DNA of 8,648 bases, taken from Clostridium sp. CAG:762. Lineage in GTDB: Bacteria; Bacillota_I; Bacilli_A; RF39; UBA660. Below, in pieces: positions 1 through 5,492 of this stretch. The stretch spans positions 1 through 8,648 of the forward strand of contig HF996786.1 of assembly GCA_000432575.1 (NCBI GenBank), in the 5' to 3' direction. A model generated the notes under the pieces. It had not been told where the DNA came from. It saw only the letters and a list, made by a program, of their open reading frames with translations, and did not search any database. Numbering within the stretch: the first letter of the stretch is position 1; each line of letters begins with the position of its first letter. The translations under genes were made by a program, and so were the position numbers.

Positions 1-2
1 GC

Positions 3-179
3 GAGACAGCAGGCTGGTATAGTGACAGTGCGAGCTTTGTTTACTCTTCTGGCCCTTGGTTCTCACGCGGGGCCTTTTACGACAATTTGGATATTGCGGG
101 CGTGTTCTACTTCAGTGGCAGCACGGGTGAAGGCAACGGCGATGGCGCGTTCCGCGTCGTACTATCTATAACAGAATAA
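3..179 (+). CDS. C-terminal end of a surface/pilin-like protein with a lectin-like variable tail (5' truncated)
   Basis: The 58 C-terminal residues of a protein whose start lies outside the window; frame 3 is open from the left edge to TAA at 177-179. The tail contains GWYSDSASFVYSSGPWF near its start, then SRGAFYDN and AGVFYFSG, and ends in FRVVLSITE. From memory this pattern (aromatic/serine-rich, WF.RG, AGVF.F, terminal FRVVL) recurs at the C-termini of pilin-like and phage-like surface proteins of gut Firmicutes, and resembles the formylglycine-enzyme/C-type-lectin fold of proteins diversified by retroelements. The function is not shown directly. The stretch is about 57% G+C over bases 1-160 by hand count, against roughly 15-38% in lines counted elsewhere, with GCG, GGC and CGC codons that neighbouring genes avoid. 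It converges on the HIT gene and is followed one base later by a perfect hairpin. A chimeric contig end is an alternative explanation. Confidence 0.6.
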   Translation, partial: ETAGWYSDSASFVYSSGPWFSRGAFYDNLDIAGVFYFSGSTGEGNGDGAFRVVLSITE

Positions 180-180
180 C

Positions 181-210
181 TAAAGGACTAGTTAACTTAC
201 TAGTCCTTTA
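181..210. terminator. Perfect 12-bp hairpin between convergent genes, probable bidirectional terminator
   Basis: TAAAGGACTAGT (181-192) and ACTAGTCCTTTA (199-210) are perfectly complementary around the 6-base loop TAACTT. It begins one base after the TAA of the left gene and overlaps the last codons and stop (200-202) of the convergent HIT gene, so it can end transcripts from both sides. Neither side has a long U-tract: the - strand reads CCTTTAGTTATTCTG after the stem, the + strand CCTTTAAAATACC. Termination may therefore be weak or assisted. A hairpin at this place is also what is known downstream of diversity-generating-retroelement target sites. Confidence 0.65.
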
Positions 211-562
211 AAATACCATAAATTTCTTCAACACTTATCTTTTCTTCACTTTTATACTTAGGTATTAAATGCATGTGGTAGTGCTTTATTGCTTGAGGTA
301 ATCCATTATTTTGAATCAAAGTAATACCATCCGCATGCAATTTATCAGTAAGTAATTTTGATATTTCTTTACTTACTTTATTAATATGTGATAATACATC
401 TAAAGGTATATCATATAAATCTAAATAATGTTTCTTTGGTACTATTAGAGTATGTCCATTATGATCAGGATTAACATCTAAAAACACTTTAACAACATCA
501 TCTTCATAAATAGTATAAGAAGGTATTTCCCCTTTAATTATTTTACAAAATATACATTCCAT
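200..562 (-). CDS. hit: HIT-family (histidine triad) nucleotide hydrolase
   Basis: A 120-residue small cytosolic protein of the HINT branch of the histidine triad superfamily, which hydrolyses or transfers nucleotidyl groups from nucleoside phosphoramidates and similar AMP-linked substrates. The triad H94-Y-H96-M-H98-L-I fits the HxHxHxx signature; H96 corresponds to the nucleophile. The N-terminal C3-I-F-C6 pair with H45 matches the zinc-binding residues of bacterial HINT proteins, and FLDVNPDHNGHTLIVPKKH and IQNNG are typical nucleotide-pocket segments. It is shorter than the Bacillus protein (about 145 residues) because the C-terminal extension is reduced. The start ATG at 560-562 is set by a near-perfect ribosome binding site, AAGGATGTGA (567-576). 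It is transcribed divergently from rel from its own promoter, and its 3' end lies inside a terminator hairpin. The physiological substrate cannot be deduced. Confidence 0.93.
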   Translation of the reverse strand: MECIFCKIIKGEIPSYTIYEDDVVKVFLDVNPDHNGHTLIVPKKHYLDLYDIPLDVLSHINKVSKEISKLLTDKLHADGITLIQNNGLPQAIKHYHMHLIPKYKSEEKISVEEIYGILKD

Positions 563-582
563 TTTCTCACATCCTTAAATTA

Positions 583-611
583 ATTTTAACAAAATAGTTA
601 ATATTTGTCTA
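583..611 (-). promoter_or_regulatory. Sigma-A-type promoter with extended -10 for the HIT gene
   Basis: On the - strand, TAGACA (-35, bases 606-611) is followed after exactly 17 bases by TAAAAT (-10, bases 583-588). A TG one base before the -10 box gives an extended -10 (TGTTAAAAT). Transcription would start a few bases before the ribosome binding site at 567-576, leaving a very short leader. Confidence 0.65.
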
Positions 612-707
612 TATTTTTCTTTATATTTATATATATAATTTTTATTACATAAATTAATAATATAGAAACTATCAAACTAGTAAAATAACTCTAAAAAACT
701 AAAAGGC

Positions 708-754
708 AATAGCAAAAAACTAATGAATTTAACTATTTATTAGTTTTTTCTATT
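708..754 (+). repeat. AT-rich hairpin upstream of the rel promoter
   Basis: AATAG, one unpaired C, then AAAAAACTAAT (708-724) pairs with ATTAGTTTTTT followed by CTATT (739-754). This gives a 16-bp stem with a single bulge and a 14-base loop. The run of T on the right arm resembles an intrinsic terminator, but there is no gene upstream on this strand for it to terminate and the stem has only two or three G-C pairs. It may be a leader structure of a longer rel transcript, or simply an AT-rich palindrome. The structure is plain in the sequence; its role is unknown. Confidence 0.4.
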
Positions 755-775
755 TTAAAATAACTAATTTTGTTA

Positions 776-781
776 TATAAT
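776..781 (+). promoter_or_regulatory. Likely -10 box of the rel operon promoter
   Basis: TATAAT at 776-781 is a perfect -10 hexamer about 30 bases before the rel start codon. The best -35 at 17-base spacing is the poor TTTTAA (753-758). The upstream TGTTATATAAT also allows an extended -10 reading, with TG at 771-772 and TATATA at 774-779. Initiation around 788 would give a leader of roughly 20 bases containing the ribosome binding site. Confidence 0.5.
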
Positions 782-799
782 GTATATATAAAAGATGTT

Positions 800-805
800 A
801 GGTGA
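800..805 (+). promoter_or_regulatory. Ribosome binding site that fixes the rel start at 811
   Basis: AGGTGA lies 5 bases before ATG 811. The in-frame GTG at 802-804 is part of this Shine-Dalgarno sequence and has no ribosome binding site of its own at a useful distance, so it is not the start. Confidence 0.75.
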
Positions 806-810
806 TTATT

Positions 811-2964
811 ATGTTTACAAATGAATATGGTACAGTAACTATAGAAGATTTAATTAATAAAGTAAGAACATATATTGATAACGAAAAAGATATCGAACTA
901 ATCAAAAAAGCATATGACTATGCTAGTTGCAAACATTTTGGACAAAAAAGAATTACAGGAGATGATTACATAATACATCCTTTAAATGTTGCTTTAATTC
1001 TTACCGATAACAATGCTGATACCTATACAATATGTGCCGGATTATTACATGATGTATTAGAAGACTCAGATGCTACATATGAAGAAATGGAAAAATTATT
1101 TGGTAAAGAAATAACATCTTTGGTAGATGGAGTTACCAAAATAAACAAAATTAGTTTTAATAGCATAAGTGAGCAAATGGCCGCGAACCAAAGAAAAATC
1201 TTAGTAGGTCTATCTAATGATGTAAGAGTTATCATTATCAAACTAGCAGATCGCTTACATAACATGAGAACACTTTATGTCTTACCTGAAGAAAAGCAAA
1301 AAAGAAAAGCCAAAGAAACCTTAGAAATATTAACTCCTGTAGCTCATAGATTAGGTATCTATAAACTAAAAAGTGAACTAGAAGATTTATCTTTAAGATA
1401 TTTAAAGCCTGATGCTTACTATGATGTTGTCGAAAAACTTAATCTAAAAAAGACTGAGCGTGATGTATCAGTAAGCAAAATGATGCAAGAAGTATCCACC
1501 TTGTTAAACGAACATAAAATTAATCATGAAATAAAAGGAAGAAGTAAAAGCATCTATAGTATTTATCAAAAACTTAACAAAGGGAAAAAATTTAATGATA
1601 TATACGATTTATTAGCCCTTAGAGTACTTGTTAATACCGAACAAGAATGTTATTTAGCTCTTGGTCTTATTCATTCTAAATACAAACCAGTACCCAAAAG
1701 ATTCAAAGATTATATAGCCATGCCTAAAACCAATTTATATCAATCATTACATACCACAATATTTGGTATAGACGGCGAATTATTTGAAATACAAATTAGA
1801 ACCTATGAAATGAATAAAATTGCCGAATATGGTATAGCCTCACACTGGTCATATAAAGAACATACTGATGGGAAAATAAAAGATGCCATGGAACAAAAAC
1901 TACAAATATTTAGGAGCATTATTGAATTAAATAATGAAGCTACCAGCAGTGAAGAATTTATAAACGACGTAAGACATGATGTCTTAACCAACGATTCCAT
2001 ATTTGTATACACACCCAAGGGCGATGTTATCGAACTACCAGAAAACTCTACCCCCGTAGACTTTGCCTATAAAGTTCACAGTGAAGTTGGAAACAAAATG
2101 GTCGGGGCTATTGTCAATGATAACATAGTACCATTAGATTACAAATTAAAAACAGGCGATATTATTAAGATAAATACAAACAATAGTGCGAAAGGACCAA
2201 ACAAAGACTGGCTTAACTTTGTTGTAACCGCTCAAGCAAGAAACAGAATTAAATCATTTTATAGCAAACTAGAAAAAGTAGATTTAATTGAAAAAGGCAG
2301 TGAGACATTAGAGAAAGAAATAAGAAAAAACGGGTATAGTATAAATGATATATTGTCCAATCAAAATGTTGATATTATCTTAAAAGAACTAGGCTTAGTA
2401 GATATGGATGAAGTTTATTATGGAATTGCTTCCAACAAATATACTGCCAACTCTATTATAAAAATTATCAAAAAAGATGAAGAAGAAAAAGAAGAAAACA
2501 TCATTAAGACCAATAATCAAAAAATAATCATAAAAAATGATGTAATTGTAGAAGATATACCTTCTATCAAAGTAAGCCTAAGCAATTGTTGCAAACCAAT
2601 ACCAGGCGACAACATAATTGGTTATATTACCAAAGGCCACGGTGTTACTGTTCATCGCTCCAATTGTAAAAATATCTCTTCTAGTGAAGAAAGACTTATC
2701 AGTGTCAAGTGGAACAACATAGAAGGCAAGAAATATCCTGCCGACATAATAATCTATACCAAAAACAACGATTCCCTTGTAGATGTTGTAACCAAAGCCC
2801 AAACAAGCAACATCCAAATCAGCAGTGTCTCTACCATCAACAACAGTGATAACAAAATATATTTCATAACAGTATTAGTCTCATCACTTGAGTTATTAAA
2901 TAAATATATGAATGACTTACTCAGCATAAATTATATTGATAGAGTAGAAAGGTTAGTGAACTAA
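811..2964 (+). CDS. rel: Bifunctional (p)ppGpp synthetase/hydrolase Rel
   Basis: A 717-residue long RelA/SpoT homologue (B. subtilis RelA is about 734). It makes the stringent-response alarmone (p)ppGpp from GDP/GTP and ATP on starved ribosomes and also degrades it. Domains in order: HD hydrolase (about 30-180) with HFGQKR (42-47), H56, the HDVLED motif (80-85) and KLADRLHNMR (144-153); synthetase (about 235-350) with GRSKS (243-247) and the R297-F-K-D300 motif, the RxKD signature of bifunctional Rel rather than the ExDD of synthetase-only RelA; TGS domain from about 397; zinc-finger/RIS region with NCCKPIPGD (592-600), H615 and C619; C-terminal ACT domain (about 640-717). Both activities look intact. 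It is the first gene of a five-gene operon, and its TAA shares one base with the ATG of dtd (TAATG), indicating translational coupling. Confidence 0.97.
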   Translation: MFTNEYGTVTIEDLINKVRTYIDNEKDIELIKKAYDYASCKHFGQKRITGDDYIIHPLNVALILTDNNADTYTICAGLLHDVLEDSDATYEEMEKLFGKEITSLVDGVTKINKISFNSISEQMAANQRKILVGLSNDVRVIIIKLADRLHNMRTLYVLPEEKQKRKAKETLEILTPVAHRLGIYKLKSELEDLSLRYLKPDAYYDVVEKLNLKKTERDVSVSKMMQEVSTLLNEHKINHEIKGRSKSIYSIYQKLNKGKKFNDIYDLLALRVLVNTEQECYLALGLIHSKYKPVPKRFKDYIAMPKTNLYQSLHTTIFGIDGELFEIQIRTYEMNKIAEYGIASHWSYKEHTDGKIKDAMEQKLQIFRSIIELNNEATSSEEFINDVRHDVLTNDSIFVYTPKGDVIELPENSTPVDFAYKVHSEVGNKMVGAIVNDNIVPLDYKLKTGDIIKINTNNSAKGPNKDWLNFVVTAQARNRIKSFYSKLEKVDLIEKGSETLEKEIRKNGYSINDILSNQNVDIILKELGLVDMDEVYYGIASNKYTANSIIKIIKKDEEEKEENIIKTNNQKIIIKNDVIVEDIPSIKVSLSNCCKPIPGDNIIGYITKGHGVTVHRSNCKNISSSEERLISVKWNNIEGKKYPADIIIYTKNNDSLVDVVTKAQTSNIQISSVSTINNSDNKIYFITVLVSSLELLNKYMNDLLSINYIDRVERLVN

Positions 2965-3419
2965 TGAAAGTAGTAGTCCAAAGAAGCAACGAAGCGAGTG
3001 TCAAAGTAAAAGATACAATCGTCGGTAAAATAGAAAAAGGCTTAGTTGTTTTAGTAGGTTTTACCTATGGTGATACCATCAAAGAAATAAAATATCTAGC
3101 AAATAAAATAGTAAATCTAAGAATATTTGATGACGAAAACGGAATTATGAATAAAAGCATAAAAGATGTAGGAGGAAGTATCCTAAGTGTCTCACAGTTT
3201 ACCTTATATGCCGATACTAACAAAGGAAATAGGCCAAGTTACGTAAATGCCCTAAAAGAAAATGAAGCAAGAATTCTCTATGACATATTCAACGAAGAAA
3301 TAAAAAGTTTAGGAATAAACGTAGAAATAGGTATCTTTAGAGAAGATATGATAGTAAGCATAACCAACATTGGTCCAACAACAATAATTATAGAAAAGAA
3401 AGGTGATAAAAATGAATAA
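2964..3419 (+). CDS. dtd: D-aminoacyl-tRNA deacylase (DTD)
   Basis: A 151-residue cytosolic enzyme that hydrolyses D-amino acids (and glycine) mischarged onto tRNA, preventing their use in translation. Family features are clear: start MKVVVQRSNEASV, NLRIFDDENGIMN (51-63), the SQFTLYAD active-site motif (77-84), KGNRPS (87-92) and the Gly-cisPro motif G137-P138 that gives chirality selection. The usual FGAxM segment before the GP motif reads FREDM here (125-129), and the usual ND before GP is NI, so this copy is somewhat divergent though complete. It follows rel directly, as in Bacillus, and overlaps the next gene by 8 bases (3412-3419). The ribosome binding site lies within the end of rel (AAAGGTTAG, about 2948-2956). 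Confidence 0.95.
   Translation: MKVVVQRSNEASVKVKDTIVGKIEKGLVVLVGFTYGDTIKEIKYLANKIVNLRIFDDENGIMNKSIKDVGGSILSVSQFTLYADTNKGNRPSYVNALKENEARILYDIFNEEIKSLGINVEIGIFREDMIVSITNIGPTTIIIEKKGDKNE
3399..3406 (+). promoter_or_regulatory. Ribosome binding site that fixes the AI-2E family gene start at 3412
   Basis: AAAGGTGA is 5 bases before ATG 3412. The in-frame GTG at 3403-3405 is inside this Shine-Dalgarno sequence and is rejected as a start, so the protein begins MNKNKINF. Confidence 0.75.
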
Positions 3420-4470
3420 AAACAAAATAAACTTTAGATTAGTTAATTTCACAATATTAATCTTAGCAATATTCTTAATCTATTCCGTAAAAGGCTTATG
3501 GATGGGAGCCATAGATAAAATATTAGCTATCCTATTTCCATTCCTAATATCATTTGCCATTGCATATGCCTTATACCCATTCTTAAAAAAACTAATGGAA
3601 AAAGGATTACCAAAATGGTTATCAGTCCTAATTGTCAGTCTATTATCATTTGGTTTATTTATCTTATTGATAATTCTAGTAATCCCCCTTCTGTATGAAC
3701 AAACCCTATTATTTATCAGTAACTTCTCAACATTCCTAACCGATATCTCTTCTAAATATGAAGTTAACTTTGGTAAATTACAATCTACATTATCAGATTT
3801 CTCATCTAATTTAATAACAGAATTTGGTAATAGTATTTCAGCCGGAGCCATGGGTATCGTCAATGCTTCATTTAGCATAATCGCCGCCTTTGTCGTCGTA
3901 ATCTTTGTATCTATCTACATCCTAATCGACATGGATAAAATTAGAATCGCAGTCAAAGATTACCTAAAACAAAAAAAGAAAAAAACATATAACTATGTCA
4001 AACTATTAGATAAAGAAATAACCAATTACTTTACTGGTATGGGTAAAAATATGTTATATCAATTGATTGAATATACTACTGTATTTTTTCTAATTGGACA
4101 TCCTAATTATTTATTACTAGGAGTATTAAGTGCCGTGACTAATTTAATACCTTATTTTGGAGGTTTCATAGTAAACATCCTTGCTCTAATAATTGCCTCA
4201 GTAATAAGCACAAAACTAACTATCTTAACCCTAATAGTATGCTTAATATGTCCTCAATTAGATAGTTACGTTATTGCTCCAAGAGTATATGGCAAAACAA
4301 ATAACATTCACCCTCTAGTAAACATCTTTGCCGTCTTTGCAGGTGGAGTTCTATGGGGCTTCTTGGGTATCCTAATTGCTTTACCAGTAACCATCATTAT
4401 CATGGCTACATTCAAATATTTTAGAAAAGATATTGACAATAGAATTGACGACCTAAAGGAAAGGGTATAA
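3412..4470 (+). CDS. AI-2E family (TqsA/YdiK-like) polytopic membrane protein
   Basis: A 352-residue integral membrane protein of the AI-2E transporter superfamily (Pfam PF01594 type). Members have been linked to export of autoinducer-2 or to Na+(Li+)/H+ antiport, and most are uncharacterised; nothing here selects between these roles. Membrane segments are visible at about 11-26, 33-55 and 69-94, then an extracytoplasmic region rich in S, T and N, a long segment at about 148-176, a basic cytoplasmic stretch including KQKKKK, and a hydrophobic C-terminal half. That half carries the family motifs NLIPYFGG (P247-Y-F-G-G251), PRVYGK (290-295) and the following HPL...FAGG.LWG..G...A.P region. Length is normal for the family. 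It overlaps dtd by 8 bases and is followed after 2 bases by a glycosyltransferase gene, so the genes are co-transcribed. Confidence 0.9.
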   Translation: MNKNKINFRLVNFTILILAIFLIYSVKGLWMGAIDKILAILFPFLISFAIAYALYPFLKKLMEKGLPKWLSVLIVSLLSFGLFILLIILVIPLLYEQTLLFISNFSTFLTDISSKYEVNFGKLQSTLSDFSSNLITEFGNSISAGAMGIVNASFSIIAAFVVVIFVSIYILIDMDKIRIAVKDYLKQKKKKTYNYVKLLDKEITNYFTGMGKNMLYQLIEYTTVFFLIGHPNYLLLGVLSAVTNLIPYFGGFIVNILALIIASVISTKLTILTLIVCLICPQLDSYVIAPRVYGKTNNIHPLVNIFAVFAGGVLWGFLGILIALPVTIIIMATFKYFRKDIDNRIDDLKERV

Positions 4471-4472
4471 TT

Positions 4473-5492
4473 ATGAAAGTACTCTTATATACCGAGGGAG
4501 AAAAAGTTGTCGGCAAAAGTGGCTTAGGTAAAGCCATCAAACATCAAATGAAGGCCCTTGAAGTAAATTATGTTGATTATACCACAAATATTCATGACGA
4601 CTATGACATCTTACACATTAACACATATTTTCCCAAATCATATGAGTTTGCCAAAAAAGCCAAAAAGAAGGGTAAAAAGATAGTCTATCATGCTCACAGC
4701 ACCGAAGAAGACTTTAAAAACAGCTTCAAATTCAGCAACCAAATTTCACCCTTATTCAAAAAATGGATTATCAAATGTTATAACTTAGGAGATGTCATCA
4801 TAACCCCAACTGAGTATTCCAAAAAATTATTAGAAAGTTATGGTATCAAGAAAAAAATATTTGCCATCTCAAATGGTATCGAACTAGAGAAATTCAAACA
4901 CGACAAAAACAAAGGGATAATATTTAGAGAAAAATATGGATATACTAAAGAAGACAAAGTTATCATAGGAATAGGTCTGTATTTAGAAAGAAAAGGTATC
5001 TTAGATTTTGTCAAACTAGCCAAAATGTTACCACAATATAAATTTATTTGGTTTGGATATAGCCCCCTAAGTGCATCCCCAATAGAAATAAGAAAAGCTG
5101 TAACAACAAAACTAGACAACCTAACATTTGCAGGCTATGTTGAACCGGAAATGATTAATTGTGCCATGAATGGCTGTGATTTATATCTATTTCCTACCTT
5201 AGAAGAAACAGAAGGCATCCCTATAATTGAAGCATGTGCTTGTAAGACCAAAGCCCTAATTAGAGATATTCCTGTCTTTGATGGTTGGCTTACTGATTCC
5301 GTTAACGTCTACAAAGCCAAAAACATCGAAGAATTTAAAGACAAAATTATTAAAATAGTAGAAGGGAGACTTCCTGATTTAACCCAAAATGCCTATAAAG
5401 TTGCAGTAGATAGAGATATAAAAAATATTGGTATAAAACTAAAAGAAGTTTATACCTACGTTATGGAGGAAAATAATGAAAAAGTTAAATAA
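4473..5492 (+). CDS. GT4-family glycosyltransferase, probably membrane-glycolipid type
   Basis: A 339-residue GT-B fold, retaining glycosyltransferase of family 4 without membrane segments, probably acting at the inner face of the membrane. Seen: KSGLGKA (15-21) acceptor-side glycine loop, HAHSTEEDF (73-81), SNGIE (133-137), the GLYLERKG donor-domain start (168-175), and the GT4 EX7E catalytic motif E245...E253 within EETEGIPIIEA. From memory the closest relatives are Bacilli enzymes of the type that extend glucosyl-diacylglycerol (such as BgsA of Enterococcus or LafB of Listeria), which build glycolipids and lipoteichoic-acid anchors. The exact sugar and acceptor cannot be read from the sequence, so no symbol is given. 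A purine-rich AAAGGAAAGGG site lies upstream in the end of the preceding gene. It overlaps the next gene by 17 bases. Confidence 0.85.
   Translation: MKVLLYTEGEKVVGKSGLGKAIKHQMKALEVNYVDYTTNIHDDYDILHINTYFPKSYEFAKKAKKKGKKIVYHAHSTEEDFKNSFKFSNQISPLFKKWIIKCYNLGDVIITPTEYSKKLLESYGIKKKIFAISNGIELEKFKHDKNKGIIFREKYGYTKEDKVIIGIGLYLERKGILDFVKLAKMLPQYKFIWFGYSPLSASPIEIRKAVTTKLDNLTFAGYVEPEMINCAMNGCDLYLFPTLEETEGIPIIEACACKTKALIRDIPVFDGWLTDSVNVYKAKNIEEFKDKIIKIVEGRLPDLTQNAYKVAVDRDIKNIGIKLKEVYTYVMEENNEKVK

Larger units (their letters stand above)
563..810. other. Divergent intergenic region between the HIT gene and rel
   Basis: About 248 very AT-rich bases without a plausible gene. From left to right it holds the HIT ribosome binding site and promoter, an AT-only stretch (about 612-660) in which I see no feature, an AT-rich hairpin (708-754), and the rel promoter and ribosome binding site. 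A 14-15 base element occurs next to both -10 boxes, at 587-600 (- strand) and 761-775 (+ strand). I see no T-box, riboswitch or small RNA signature. Confidence 0.6.

Noticed and set aside
1..168. Frame 1 is also open over the first 168 bases (reading ...VTVRALFTLLALG...)
   Set aside because: Its composition is meaningless as a protein family, while frame 3 gives a recognisable aromatic/serine-rich tail ending in FRVVL followed by a stop and hairpin.
802..810. GTG at 802 as the rel start
   Set aside because: The GTG is inside the AGGTGA ribosome binding site that serves ATG 811.
563..810. T-box, riboswitch or small RNA gene in the rel leader
   Set aside because: Apart from one AT-rich hairpin there is no conserved core motif, and the apparent leader from the -10 box is only about 20 bases.
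3403..3411. GTG at 3403 as the start of the AI-2E family gene
   Set aside because: It is part of the AAAGGTGA ribosome binding site for ATG 3412.
3412..4470. Quorum-sensing exporter function from the AI-2E family name
   Set aside because: The family is functionally mixed and no luxS or AI-2 gene is nearby, so only the family call is made.
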